The notes under the pieces were generated by a model that saw only the letters and a program-made list of their open reading frames with translations, was not told where the DNA came from and did not search any database. The translations under genes and the position numbers were made by a program. From Luidia sarsii (taxonomy: Eukaryota; Echinodermata; Asteroidea; Paxillosida; Luidiidae), in contig OX465110.1 of assembly GCA_949987565.1 (NCBI GenBank), positions 1,274,233 through 1,338,232 on the forward strand: DNA of 64,000 bases. The letters run 5' to 3'. Below, piece by piece: positions 23,936 through 35,535 of this stretch (position 1 is its first letter; each line of letters starts with the position of its first letter).

Positions 23936-24275
23936 GTTGCCGCTATTGTTGCTGCTGCTGTTGTTGTTGGGTTTGTTGTTGTTGTTGTTGTTGCTGTTGT
24001 TGCTGCTGTTGTTGCTGTTGTTGCTGTTGCTGCTGTTGCTGTTGTTGTTGTTGGTGCTGCTGCTGCTGTTGTTGTTGTTGTTGTTGCTGCTGTTGTTGTT
24101 GCTGTTGCTGCTGTTGCTGCTGCTGTTGTTTTTGTTGTTGTTGCTGCTGCTGTTGCTGCTGTTGCTGTTGCTGCTGTTGTTGCTGCTGTTGTCGTTGTTG
24201 TTGCTGCTGCTGCTGTTGTTGTTGCTGCTGTTGCTGTTGCTGCTGCTGTTGCTGCTGTTGCTGCTGCTGCTACTG
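23936..24275. repeat. (TTG/CTG)n trinucleotide repeat
   Basis: About 340 bp of mixed TTG and CTG triplets. All frames in phase are open and would encode homopolymer mixtures (Leu; Val/Ala; Asn/Ser on the reverse), so I do not call any. A related short patch follows at 24435-24500. Confidence 0.93.
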
Positions 24276-24317
24276 CCTTCATCACCGTCATTGTTGTTCA
24301 ATGAGACTGCCCAGCTC

Positions 24318-24371
24318 GACGTGATGAACACTGAATGCTCAGTGCACTGAGCATTCAGTGTTCATCACGTC
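24318..24371. repeat. Perfect 54-bp palindrome; end-only copy of the tRNA-foldback family
   Basis: Twenty-seven-bp arms with no spacer. The arm includes CGTGATGAACACTGAATGCT. The outer context (TTCAATGAG on the left, CTCATTGAA on the right) and the words match the terminal arms of the element at 63.46-63.81 kb. This appears to be the two termini joined with the interior lost. It directly follows the trinucleotide repeat. Confidence 0.9.
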
Positions 24372-24564
24372 AAGCAACACCTCATTGAAAATAAATTCTC
24401 CTCGATGCAAACATCCTTGTTATGTCTTTCTTGTTGTCCCCATCATCGTTGTTGTTGATGTTATTGTTGTTGTCGTTGTTGTTGCTGTTGCTGTGGTTGT
24501 GGTGTATGACCTCTTTCAATAATGACTTTCAATAAAAAGACCCATTGATCCTCACTATTTCGCA

Positions 24565-25075
24565 TACATGTACTTCACAATGTACATGTACAGCACTTCG
24601 TACTGTACTTACAGAGTTGGGCTACATGTACATGTACAGTGTAGGGCCTACTTAATACTAATAGCAACTTTCTTGATCACATCTTGCTAATGTAAGATCG
24701 AAATGTCAAGCCCTCTCAACCGTCTATGATTCAATGATTTTACCATGTACAAGAAACATACATGTACATGTGTGTACACTGTATTTATGTATGAGATACC
24801 TTTGACCTTTTAAACTCTAATAAGAGGGAATTTGGGCTTTCAAGTGTCCATGTACATTGTACTGTATATTCTACCATAGCTGTACTGCTGCGTACAGGAG
24901 CAGTCCTTGTCAACAGTCAACACACCATTCATGTACATGGTGTACAGTACTGTATAGAACAGTACTGTACATGCCATGCACCTCTTTGCGATATATACAC
25001 ATGTACAGTACATGCACCATGCACGTGTACATGTAGGTGCACACATGTATACATACATGTACATGTACTTGCATG
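24565..25075. repeat. TGTACA-rich patches
   Basis: Scattered ACATGTAC/TGTACA tracts at 24565-24640, 24760-24785, 24840-24975 and 24990-25070. At 24690-24720 is a scrap of the foldback family (GATCGAAATGTCAAGCCCTC). Confidence 0.8.
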
Positions 25076-26054
25076 ATGTGACATCATTTTTTCATAACCC
25101 AAATGCATTGTATTCTAGGGAGTCATAGTCATATACCGGTACAGTATTTGTATCTGACACCCTTATGGCAGATAGCCCAAGGTCATTAACTCATACATAT
25201 ATGTAAATCTATTAAAATTAATGCATTCTGCCTTCCAGGAACTTCCACAGCATGCATACATGTACCAGGTGGTAAACCACAATGGCAATGGCAGTTAAAC
25301 TTTTGACAAACAAGACTACTGGAAAATGCACACAATGTTGTTGAATATTGCCGGGTCCATATCTTATCAGAACATTATTTTCCCAACACCTTATATTCCC
25401 CTCATGGAGGGTTGGAGGAAAGATTTCAACCCTATCTCTATTTGCATAGTACAGGCTTATACCAAAACACATACTGCCTAGTATGGATGCCAATTGTTTT
25501 GAGTTTTTTTTTTTTTTTTTTGGGGGGGGGGGTGGGTATACTGGTAACTCGCCTCCAGTCACCCCTGACACAGTGACCTTTATACCCAGGGTAGTTCTAA
25601 TACCCTTTGACCCTTTGTGTACAAGTACAATGTACATATGGTATGGAGGTAGAGGCTTGATAGCGTTTTGTCACCTGGTGAGATAAGGCCAGGTGTAGAA
25701 AAGTACTCCGATTTAATTTATGGGCATTGTAAATGTAACAAGACCTGCGATTTATGGGGTGATGAGGATAATGTAGTGGACAATTCAATTTCAATGGGTT
25801 TTTACAATGGAGGAAACATTCCAAAGGATACAGTGGTGAGCGTTTGGTTCGTGCGAGTTCTTGCCAAGGAATGATTGAAGAACTCCTTGCACAGGTCAGG
25901 TGATACAAGAATGAAAACCAAACAAGTTTTCTTGAAAGGTCTTCATCTACATATGTACATGTTAGAAAGGTCTTGCTAGGATGAAAGCATTAATTGTTTG
26001 ACATTTAAATGTTGGTCATTTTCATCTTTAAGTCAATAAGCAGTTTGCAACATT

Positions 26055-26250
26055 TTGTGCAATTCTTGTCAAACAAACAAAGGAAAAACTGACTGGGCTC
26101 TTTTGAACAAATTGAAAAAAAATGGCAAAGAAAACTCGGACTGGACCGGGATTTGAACCCGAGACCTCTGGTTTTGCCTTAAAGTGCTCTTCCATTTGAG
26201 CTATCCAGCCATTAGATGGTGGCCTCCCTAAATAGTCAACTACATGTAGT
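26055..26250 (-). mobile_element. tRNA-derived SINE (antisense)
   Basis: On the minus strand it begins with an A box (AGCTCAAATGGAAGAGC), then the B box within CGGGTTCAAATCCCGGTCC. It continues with the body AAGTTTTCTTTGCCAT, then the tail GTTTTTCCTTTGTTTGTTTG. The acceptor-like GGCTGGATAG start pairs with the CCGGTCCAG end. It is immediately preceded (25955-26055) by foldback-family flank. Confidence 0.8.
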
Positions 26251-26864
26251 ATTTGCATGCAAAGACTAGTAGACTAAAGTAGACTAAAATTATCAGTGTT
26301 AATACATCAGGCCCACTGAATTTGATACGTCGGGCCCACTAAATTTAAAAATGATCAGTTTTCAATTTCTTTCATTATTCCATTAAAATAAATACATTTC
26401 CTACAGCTACAGTACAGTGCCTCTTGAATGGGTGCAGTTTTTCAAAACAACTTCAGCCAACGATAGAACTTCTATTTAAAGATGAAGCCACACGTTCGTT
26501 ATCTCACCCTTAAACTGTCCACTACAGAACTCACCACCGCCCACTCTTTACAAATGATTCAGGCAACTGAAATTTGCACTGTGAAATTACTGTACAGTAC
26601 ATTTGCATGGGTCTGTGGCATTTGACGTTTTCACGGTATACTTTCCCTGGGAAAAGAGTAGACTGAGCCTACATGTACTTCTTCCACACAATGGCCCTCC
26701 CTTCTTTCCTCACAGTGCTGTCTTGTTCACACTCAATCCTGCCAGTGAAGTGCCCTGTTTGATCAGGTGAAGTGTTGTTGACAGTGTACATAGCTTTGGG
26801 CAACAGTTATTTGCTAATTGAATTAACAAATCCCTCCTTTTTAGTGCCTGAGGGAAAAGAACAT

Positions 26865-26995
26865 GTCCATGTACATGTACATGTACTGTACACTGTATGG
26901 TGCAGTACTTGTTCACACATGTACACGTGTGTACATGTACGTGTACATGTACAATGTACATGTATGCTGTACATGTATGCTGTACATGTGACACG
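26865..26995. repeat. TGTACA palindromic patch
   Basis: ACATGTACATGTAC-type tract interspersed with GTACACGTGTGTAC. Confidence 0.9.
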
Positions 26996-27389
26996 TTTTA
27001 CCGTTGTTTGTACTGTACCATGGTTGTACCAAACCAAATTATGGCCACAATATACACACTGAGGAAGAACTAAAGACACAGTTTCTTTTCTTAAACCCTA
27101 ACCCTGACTGAACCTTTTTTTCGTTTCTGAAGTGTAAGGGCAAGCTACGTACAAAGGCTTGAAGAAAACTCATCAGCCTATTTATCCTGCCTCGGAGAAA
27201 GGTCCAGCTCTGATAAAAATCCCAGACCCTCTACAACTTCAGGATATATTCAAATTCAATCTAAAAAAAACCTGAACAAAACAATCATTACCAGAAATAA
27301 ATCTGCCCCAACGCCGGCTCAAACCCCTCAGTGATATGGATTTTTGAATACCGCACAGTCTTGAGTCAGACCCTTCAGAGCATACTGTA

Positions 27390-28070
27390 CGTCATAGGTG
27401 TATGATTTGGCCGCGCGTGAAATTCAAGCCCCACACTGCGATCACAAACTCTGAGAGGATCTCAATGAAGACGCAAAAAAACAAATCCATCGGTGCTCGC
27501 CGATGACTGGAACAGCGGGTGGGGACTTGTTAGCAAGGCCGCCAATAGTCCCCAGGAATTCCAATCAAAAAGCGATTAATAATTCAAGCAGCGAAGGTGC
27601 CCGGCCGACAGTTCGGTAAATGAGCACAGGAGAGAGAGAGAGAATCAATACGACGCTGTGATTCACGGCACGGTCTGGCACCCAGACTACCGCAGACAAC
27701 CCTCATAGAATATGCATGGGGGAGTTTGAATGAGGCCGGGACGACAGGACAGGGCCCCGGCTAATCCTCACACCCTGTTTCTCAACCATTTTGTCAGCGA
27801 GGCTAGCTCGCAGAACATCCTGGGAAATCCCCGAAGTGCAACCGAAGTGACTTGGCAGATGGAGACCCGCCAGTTCTCACGGATTGCCAATCCCCCCAGC
27901 TCTGCCTGTCCTGTACCCTCCCCCCACCCCCCACCCACCCCCTCCCATCCCACTACCTCCCAGGGGCGCCATTATCGGGATACCCTCTCCTGAACCAGAC
28001 CTCAACGAATCGCCGTATCAGACAAGTCCATCCAGCCATGCAACTGCAACCGACCAAAGGTAGACGGTAG
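27390..28070. other. GC-richer unique block, possible conserved noncoding DNA
   Basis: Unlike its surroundings, this block is free of foldback, SINE and TGTACA repeats and richer in GC. It carries a homeodomain-type cluster AGCGATTAATAATTCAAG at about 27571-27588. Reading frames on either strand (for example 27730-27993) show no protein family. It may be an enhancer inside syntrophin intron 1. Confidence 0.3.
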
Positions 28071-28239
28071 AAGCATTACCCAAATGCTCATCTTAATGAG
28101 AGACAGGTGTCTGGCAATGTGGTCTGTGAAATGTGCAGCCTTTGGAGAAAAAAAACCAGGGCTTTAACTTGAACTCTTGTCATCCTAGGACTTAAAACCT
28201 CAGCTTGCGGTTTTGCCCATTTCTGTCTTGAGAAAAGGT

Positions 28240-28385
28240 CCTACAAGGTACACATGTACATGTACATGTACAACCCGTACATGTACATGTACGTGTACAT
28301 GTACGTGTACCATTGTACACGTACATGTACATGTAGGACGTACATGTACAGGTGTATAGATGTCAGCACCTGATGTACATGTATT
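28240..28385. repeat. TGTACA palindromic patch
   Basis: Runs of CATGTACATGTAC with ACGTGTAC variants, preceded by a scrap of foldback family (GAGAAAAGGTCCTAC). Confidence 0.88.
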
Positions 28386-28599
28386 GTGGCTTTCCTATTT
28401 CAGCAGAAGTGAGGCTCCTTATTGACATTAGGATGCCTCAAGTCAAAACAGTAATTAATGAATTTTTGCTTCAAAATTGGGTTTCAATTCTTTCTGGGGT
28501 TTTTTTCTTGCAAAGAGAATTTAAAATCTTTAAGATTCCATATCACAATGAAAGTTAAAAAACAAAAATTGACAGATGAAATATTTAGTTACAAGTACA

Positions 28600-28885
28600 A
28601 ATTGAAATTGAAAAACTGGCAAAGAAAATTTGGACAGGAGCGGGACTTGAACCTGAGACCTCTGGATTAATCAGTTTGAATCCAGAGCTCGCGGATTCAA
28701 GTCCCAGTCCTGTCAAAGTTTTCTTTGCCAATTTGTTAAATTTGTTAAAGTTCCCAGTCAGTTTTTCTTAGTTTGTTTGGCAAAATATAAAAGCCTTTGA
28801 GAAAGGTCCTGCTAGGCCAACTAAATTTTAAGATTTGCATTTTGGTAATTTTAGTCAGTAAGCAGTTTGCAATATTTGTGTACAT
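28600..28885. mobile_element. tRNA-SINE inverted pair followed by a foldback remnant
   Basis: The antisense part (GGACTTGAACCTGAGACCTC, about 28645) and sense part (GCGGATTCAAGTCCCAGTCC, about 28690) face each other around the B boxes. The sense body then runs on (GTTAAAGTTCCCAGTCAG). A half foldback copy follows (GAGAAAGGTCCTGCTAGG, then GTCAGTAAGCAGTTTGCAA). It is the same arrangement as at 17.3 kb and 63.1 kb. Confidence 0.7.
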
Positions 28886-29084
28886 CAAAATATAAAAGGG
28901 TGCAATTATTTTTCCCTTTAGCACTACAACCCCATCAGAGGTTCCAAACAAGCTCGACTGCTTTGATGCTTTTAACGTCTGGAAATGGAGAGAAACCGAC
29001 CGAAACCAATCATTCTATGCCTTCCTAAAAAAAAAACATCTTGAGAATGGATTGTGATAGAGCACAGGATGCTGAGAACACCAC

Positions 29085-29583
29085 AATATGTGACCCGGCA
29101 CAGCGACATGAGGAATATCCCACCAAAACACTTTTCGAGTAAACAACGCCTGAAGTCAAAGTATCTTCTCAATTTAATAGAAAAAAAAAATCATTTTTTG
29201 TGTGTGTGTATTTTCGGAAAGTTAATGTACAGGTACATGTATTGGAGGATATTATGTTCAAAGGATTTTTCAGATATCCGTCTCTAAAGGTAGAAAAACA
29301 AGATTTCGGGGGAGTGTTTGTGTACTGTTTTCATGAAAATGTTATGGTTCCTGCCTTTTTGAATGGCCACTTTCGAGGAGTTAGACTGGTGCTGCTACAT
29401 TATATTGTGTCTGGTACTAAATGATCGAGCGAAGTCCCCTTGTACTATTTACAACAAAGTTCACACGGAAATGAATTTGATATCATTCGAAAGCTAATGG
29501 TATACTCTTTCACATCATTAGAAAAATCTCAAAATCTCAAAAGTGGGGGTTATTCCTCATTATGCTGTGCCGGGTCACATATT
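29085..29583. mobile_element. MITE with ~33-bp terminal inverted repeats
   Basis: The left TIR (29085-29117) starts AATATGTGACCCGGCACAGC. The right TIR (29551-29583) is its reverse complement apart from a few central bases. The element is 499 bp. The TIR ends TATGTGACC suggest a TA target duplication. The interior has two short ORFs of no recognisable kind, so it is non-autonomous. Confidence 0.85.
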
Positions 29584-31300
29584 AGGAAACATGATTAGAA
29601 TAGCTCCAGGCCCAATATTATAGAGCCGCTTAAGAGTGAAAAACTGCTGAGCAAGAAAAGTCTCCCTTGTGCAAAACAGGATTACAGACCACACCACGAT
29701 GTGATGTTAATCGCATTTGACTTGTATTCCACTCTTCTTTACTTAGCAGGAAACAATAGTGAAGTTTGGGTTGGCAAGGGGATCCTAGGAATCATGAAAT
29801 TTTGGGCTTTTAAAGCAATTTTTTTATGCTGAAGCGGCTGTATTGAATTGGCCACTGGCTTAAATGAGGACATATCGGTGAATCTTGCGGCCTTGCAGTT
29901 GCCCGAATCGGGTAGGGCCTACCAATGGGCCTGTCATGTTTTTTTTTTTATGAATCAAAATCCGGATAGTCAGACACTTAACACCCAGCCTCCCCCTGGG
30001 ATAATGGTTCCCGGCATTGAGTCACACCCACCCACATGCTCCTACACTACGCTAGGTTTACCAGCCAGCTACCGTGCACCGAAATTCACACCTTCGCCAT
30101 TCCTCTGCGGGACTACCGAGCGCCGAGCCTGCCCGACTTTTGTTTTAGCCGGAGAAAAAAGAGAGAGAAGAGAGAGCTCAAGGATTACTGAGCATACTTA
30201 ATATAAATGGGACCGGCTCCTCTAGGAGGGGGAGGGGTGGGGATTGTTTATACACATGGATGTTGACTGGAGGGTTATGTGGCAGCATGCGCGCTCTGTT
30301 TTCTTTGTGTCGTTGAATGTCTTGTGAGCAAACAGAAGGAGTAGGGATGGAGGCTAGGAGGAGAGTTAAGCGTTTCAATCCATCTCACATCTAATACGCT
30401 AAAGACTTCGGATTGGTTTAGACCGATCAGGATTGAGATGACTCAGGCACACTGGAGGTTTGGTTGTTTTTTTTCTTCGGAGGAGGCGCATCGATCTCGT
30501 CCTAACCCCGCTTTTTTATTTGATTTTGAAGGATTAGGATCGTCCGTGGCTTTCAACGTTGTGAGTCCGCACAGCTACCTGGCCAATAACCTCAACAAAC
30601 AGACACTCTCATCGAACATTCAGCTAGGGGATTTTCATGTGACTGGAGACAGCGATCCTACCCGGCAACACGGACGGACGGACTTCAGATTCTAGAAAAC
30701 GGGTTTTGAGGACACGGTGTGAATTGAAGGATTAGGCCTTACCCTTCCCCACTCCAAGTTGCTGGGACTATCAGCACTTCTAAGAACAGCTTCGGGTCAA
30801 CTCGGTCCGTAACCAGACTCGGTCCCTATGGGGTTTTTGAGTGCACATTTTCCCATAGCGACCGAGCATTGCAAGTTGGTTACGGACTGAGTTGACTAAC
30901 ACCCCTAAGAATTGTGCCAACAGACACTCCTTGAGATCTGATGTGAGAAATCTACGACCCTAAATGGATGCGACAGACTGGGGCCTGTCTCTCGGCACGC
31001 AAGATGCTCAGCGTTGCTCTGCATATCAGCATGTGAACCAACTTCCATGGGCCATCCTGAGGTGTTCATCTTGAGATTGTGCCACCTCAGTGGTCAAAGG
31101 CACGCCTGACAAAGTGAACGCATCAAAGTATTAGTACCTTTTTCCAGTGTCCCCCAAAACACGATTATTTGGATTGCAATTCAAAGAAACAAGTTTTTTA
31201 ATCGTGATTCAAATAAAAAAGCAGACCAAGTGCTCGTATTAGTAAAGTTCAGTCTTGTCAAATTTTCCAGGCGATTTTCAAAAGCTATCTTTTTTTTCAA
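29584..31300. other. No recognised gene; GC-richer unique DNA with a small foldback
   Basis: 29850-30700 is unique and moderately GC-rich with no coding signal. The foldback 30796-30896 is described separately. Confidence 0.4.
30796..30896. repeat. Imperfect inverted repeat (38/45-bp arms)
   Basis: The left arm (30796-30833) and right arm (30852-30896) share GTCAACTC, GTCCGTAACCA, CTCGGTC and CTATGGG in inverted order. The right arm carries an extra ~8 bp. The loop is about 18 nt. Confidence 0.75.
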
Positions 31301-31309
31301 GCCAGTGCC

Positions 31310-31590
31310 AGAGCTTTTTACCATCTGAGCTATCCAGCACATCTTAGATGGTGACCTTCCTAAAAAGCCATCTTGTCTTTGCCCAGGTGGGGGTGCCAGT
31401 TAGAAGCATTTAGGCCTAACCATTAACTGCTGTGTACATGTACACTAATTGTACAGTATAATGTACATGTATCTCCAGGGATCACACCCCCATTTTCATT
31501 CAGGCGCAAACAACTACTTTAATGTTTGTAAACCTGGCTACATTAGCTTGGGGATCACAAAGAGTATATGCAGCTTTTCATGGTTTTTTT
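31310..31590 (-). mobile_element. Degraded long-form tRNA SINE
   Basis: The A-box half (reverse of CATCTGAGCTATCCAGC) is present. It is followed by the upstream block GTGGGGGTGCCAGTTAGAAG and a ~180-bp extension including ATCTCCAGGGATCACACC and AACCTGGCTACATTAGCTTG. The same extension follows the SINE at 62.1 kb, so it belongs to a longer family member. A TGTACA patch interrupts it. Confidence 0.6.
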
Positions 31591-32044
31591 TTTACGGAAA
31601 ATGATGAACAGGTTTAAATCATGATCCACGGGGGTAGGGGTTTACGACAGATATCTTGAGTCCAACCAAAATGGGCTTAGGTAGGGGGGAAAACTACCTG
31701 GAGGATCTTTACACTAAGCCTGCCGGTACACAATGTCGCGCATTAAAATGGATGAGGCAGATAGACGGAGATATGCATTTAAAATTCTCTGAACTGTCCA
31801 TGTTGTAGCCACCGCGATGCATTGAGAGGTTGGGTTGAATCGGGTTTTTTTCTTCTTCTGCCAGCACCAAGGGTAGCATCAAGTGCGCCATTCACTCTTA
31901 GCCCGGGCAGGCGACACCCCCCCCCCTAAGAGGAGTACAAGGCACTGTCTCCAGTTTCATGTCCATGCAAATATGGGAGCTGAAGGCTATTTGCGTATCA
32001 GAGGGCTGCACAGCACAGAGCTCTACATTATATCTGAAACCGGC

Positions 32045-32635
32045 TGTGTATAGGGAGAGGGAAGGAGGGATGGAAGGAGGGAGGGATGGATGGAGGGATG
32101 AAAGGAGGGAGGGAGAGAGGGAGAGAGGGAGGGAAGGAGAGAGGGACAGAGGGAGGGATGGAAGGAGGGAGGAAGAGAGGGAGGGATGGAGGGATGGAGG
32201 GATGAAAGGAGGGAAGGAGAGAGGGAGAGAGGGAGGGAGGGAAGGAGGGAGGGAGAGAGGGAGGGAGGGAGAGAGGGAGAGAGGGAGGGATGGAAGGAGG
32301 GAGGAAGATAGGGAGGGATGGAGGGATGGAGGGATGAAAGGAGGGAGGGAGAGAGGGAGGGATGGAAGGAGGGAGGGAGAGAGGGAGGGAGGGAGATAGG
32401 GAGAGAGGGAGAGAGGGAGAGAGGGAGAGAGGGAGAGAGGGAGGGACACAGGGAGAGAGGCAAGGAGAGGAGGGAGAGAGGCAGGGGAGAAGGGGAAAAA
32501 GAGAGAGAGAGAAGCAGGGAGAGAGGAGGGAGAGAGGGATGGCGGGAGAGAGAGAGAGAGAGGGAGGGACAGGGGGAGGGAGAGAGGGAGGAGTGAGGGA
32601 GAGAGCGAGGGGAGAAAGGGAGGGAGGAAGGGAGT
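32045..32635. repeat. Polypurine (GGGA/GAGA)n tract
   Basis: About 590 bp of almost uninterrupted purine on the plus strand, with an approximate 130-bp internal repeat (AGGGATGGAAGGAGGGAGGA recurs). It could form triplex H-DNA. ORFs of 200-250 codons on the minus strand (Ser/Pro/Leu) are composition artefacts. Confidence 0.93.
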
Positions 32636-32639
32636 GGGA

Positions 32640-33860
32640 GAAGGTGCATGCATACAGTAACTGAGCCACGGATCTTAGGGGCTTTTATTACAGTCCTGTT
32701 AAATTATGTTGCAGCAAAACCTGAACCCTCTGGCCGAACATGCACATGAATTCATAATGTCTTGCAGCAGTGGTTTGGCATAATTGATACCTTCACCTCT
32801 CCCCCCACCCCCCCCCCCCCCAGGTGTACAAGCTTATCCATTGTATCAGCTTGTGGGTGCTGACAGATGAAGGATTATCCACAGGGAAAACTACTCTGTC
32901 AAATCAACCTTTTAAGCTTTTTTTAAAAACAGGTTTGTTAAAACTGTATAATGCATCACTTCAAAAGATGCTTTAAAAAGGGGGAGGAACTCCATGTACT
33001 GCAAAATTTAAATCATGGATGTAAAAAAAAAAGCTGAATCACATCTTCGTTGTGCACTCCAGGTTGACCTTTTTACTCAGAATGAGCTGTTTCCATGGTT
33101 ATACTGAGTGCTATGTATAAACATCAATCTTTCTCCTGATGACTGAAGATTTGTGTAAATGGGCACGAAAGTGACTGTCATTGTCGGAGAGTAAAGACTG
33201 TCCGACAATGGCATTTTTGTATTGAGAGAAAAAAAAAATCTGACTCCAAAATCAAATGCAAGTAAATGCTTGTTGATTGATTTAAAGTTTTCATCACAAA
33301 CAGCTCTGCTTTCCTTGAAATACAGTACGAAGTAGGCAGATGCTAACGAGTCACCATGACAACGCATCGAGAACGTCAGTGCTCTTATATAATCAATTGA
33401 TTCACAAATGACGCAAGACTTTTTAATTGTGATGATAAGTTCGTGCATAAGATCAAAACAAGGTTTCAGTAATGGTAACATTCTCTTTCTTCTCACTCTC
33501 AAAATTTACAAAAACACAAGCTCAGGATGGTTTGAAAATGGAAAATTTAGGGAAATGTTGTGGTTATAAAAGAATAAGACGTGGCAGATTCAAGAACGTT
33601 ATAATTATTTACAAATGCAATTTGTACAAATGCTGCCATGTTTGTGATAGTAGTGGAACAAATGATGGTAGAATGAAGGTAGGTTTTGCAACTTTTCTCC
33701 TTGCAAATAGTCTTTTAAGGAATTAAGTTTTAACCTATAAAATTAACCCTTCATTTAATTGACTTCTGAGTAGGCCTTCACACAGCCACATCTTGTTGTA
33801 CTTTCTACACAAATCAAATGAGTTCACACAACAATTAACAGGACTAAGTTAGAACATCGA
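32640..33860. other. AT-rich presumed syntrophin intron 1 sequence
   Basis: A poly-C run lies at 32805-32821. A small hairpin (CATTGTCGGA, then TCCGACAATG) lies at 33179-33210. I see no exon on either strand. Confidence 0.4.
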
Positions 33861-33937
33861 GGGTTAAGATGACACTACAGACTCACGGACCCATCTTGTG
33901 TCATTTTGGTGGGTTTTTGTTAGGCGTGTTTGTTTAC

Positions 33938-34433
33938 CTTCAAGAACGACTTCCTTGCCGGCTTTCTTGAGCGACCTGACGGCCTCGTCATGGGTGGCAT
34001 CACGCAAATCCTCCCCGTTCACCGAGAGGATGGCGTCCCCCACGTACAGGCTCTCCGTGTGGTCGGCCGCCAGCCCCTTGAAGATCTTGCTGATGATGAT
34101 GGGCATCTTGTTCTCCTTGCCTCCCTTGATGCTGACACCCAGTCCTCCCACCTCGTGCTTGATCACCCGCACGGAGCGCTTCTGGTTGGCGATGGCATCC
34201 GGTACGGGGTCGGGCCCGCCGTGCAGGTAGTCCGAGTGCCGGAGCGAGTCGTTCCGGCCCGGGTTGTTGTTCAGCGCCTCCTGGCCACCGTTCGAGACCC
34301 CGTTGGGCTCGCAGCCGTCCTCCAGGCTGATGGTCAGGTTCTCCTCCTCCAGGGTGGCCAGGATTCGGCACCACTGGTCTTTGGCCAGGACCTCCAAAAG
34401 GCCTGTTTTTGCAACGCCGGCAGCTGCCATCAT
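33938..34433 (-). CDS. SNTB1: Syntrophin, first coding exon (partial gene)
   Basis: Syntrophins are membrane-associated adaptors that bind dystrophin or utrophin through C-terminal PH2/SU regions and dock channels and signalling proteins by their PDZ domain. The exon encodes 165 residues plus one base. Residues ~10-40 ([11 protein letters not shown] onward) form the N-terminal half of PH1; ~41-86 is a variable linker; ~88-165 is the PDZ domain, with ligand loop GLGV (97-100), conserved [12 protein letters not shown] and [10 protein letters not shown], and His148 at helix B (class I PDZ). The exon ends in GAAG followed by GTAAAC, phase 1, exactly where vertebrate syntrophin continues VKYM. The start is the first of two tandem ATGs (AACATGATGG). 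The linker and PDZ look closest to beta-syntrophins; assignment to one vertebrate paralogue is not possible. The remaining exons are not visible anywhere in 1-33.9 kb. Confidence 0.93.
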
Positions 34434-34447
34434 GTTGCCCGAATCAT
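34430..34447 (-). promoter_or_regulatory. uORF whose stop overlaps the syntrophin ATG
   Basis: On the minus strand an upstream ATG opens a five-codon frame (MIRAT). Its TGA shares two bases with the main ATG, in an ATGA arrangement. If it lies in the mature leader, this geometry could couple termination with reinitiation. It is seen directly in the sequence; the function is inferred. Confidence 0.5.
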
Positions 34448-35243
34448 GCGCTGCGGTGTGTTCTAGTTTTTACTCGCACAGTCTCAGGAATGATATTTTT
34501 TCGGGGGACCCCAGTGTCGCTCCTAATTCTAAAATCCCACGCTTCTTCCGCACCGGGTGCGACCCAAAACCTGCGTGGGAAACCAAACAAATAAGCAAAT
34601 TTCTGACCATTTTAGTCTGGTACCCGATAGCTAACGACGATGACTTGCGCGTCGACGAACCTAGAAATACATAATCAGGGCTGGCGACCCGACTTAAGTA
34701 AGCCCATAATGTGATCACGTAGTCACTAGCCTTCGGCTCCCATTGACACACGTGCTATTTGCAGTCGCAGCCATTGCATTTTCGGTATAGAAATTGGTAT
34801 TATATTTTTCTGAATCGCCTTCGTAGAATTGGAGAAAATATTACGTGTGAAACTCATTTATTGGTGTTTTTGAGGATGGAGCTGATCCGTTTGTGAGGAA
34901 AAACTGGTGCAATATGCCCCAAATCGGCTCTGCATTATTTATGGAAAAGTTGAGAGCGCTATGGTTATGATAAAGAGCGCCACCAATTGACCGTCTTTTG
35001 CCATGGCGCGTGTACAGCACTGTCGCATGATCACTACTTTTGCCGGTGGAAAGTTCTTGTAAATTGACCGATGCTGTCTCTACTGGAGGGGCAGATCGGA
35101 TGACAAGGGAAGCCCCCAACAGATGTAAGGGCTCCGTTTTGTCTTCTTACAAACGAACGATGATGCTTTGCAAGCGCAATCATATTGCAAGACTTCTTTT
35201 TCGAGAGAGCTAGGAATTCCTCCATGCTATTGCTAGGACTAAG

Positions 35244-35363
35244 TACTAGGACACACGAGTAGGCTGTATATGCTGTACATCACCATACTGATGTAGTACT
35301 ACTACTAGTACTACATCAGTATGGTGATGTACAGCATATACAGCCTACTCGTGTGTCCTAGTA
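35244..35363. repeat. Perfect 58-bp inverted repeat, 4-nt loop
   Basis: Arms 35244-35301 and 35306-35363 are exact reverse complements. The arm includes TACTAGGACACACGAGTAGG. The right arm runs straight into a TAGTAC-type array (35364-35535). It lies in the divergent promoter region. Alternatives are recent foldback insertion, a palindromic duplication, or an assembly chimera. Confidence 0.92.
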
Positions 35364-35535
35364 GTAGTAGTACTACTAGTACTACTTAGTACTAGTACTA
35401 GTACAATAAAGTAGTACTACTACTAAAGTACTAGTACTAGTAGTAGTACTACTAGTAGTACTAGTAGTACTACTACTACTAGTACTAGTAGTAGTAGTAC
35501 TAGTAGTAGTAGTACTAGTACTAGTCAGTACTAGA
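35364..35535. repeat. TAGTAC/TAGTAG/TACTAC microsatellite
   Basis: A mixture of GTAGTA, TACTAC and CTAGTACTAG words giving many nested small palindromes. An antisense Ser/Thr-rich frame is an artefact. Confidence 0.92.

Noticed and set aside
23653..24350. Ala/Thr-, Asn/Ser-, Val/Ala- and Leu-rich frames of 130-210 codons
   Set aside because: Translation of a TTG/CTG trinucleotide array in each frame.
31898..32653. 251-codon and 200+-codon minus-strand frames rich in Ser, Pro and Leu
   Set aside because: They arise from a stop-free polypurine/polypyrimidine tract; all frames behave alike and no domain is present.
1..33860. Search for syntrophin exon 2 (continuing VKYM) on the minus strand
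   Set aside because: No matching frame with a phase-1 acceptor was seen, so exon 2 is taken to lie outside the window.
33930..34466. 178-codon plus-strand frame opposite the syntrophin exon
   Set aside because: Antisense shadow of a GC-rich conserved exon; the minus frame matches syntrophin PH/PDZ residue by residue and has a proper donor site.
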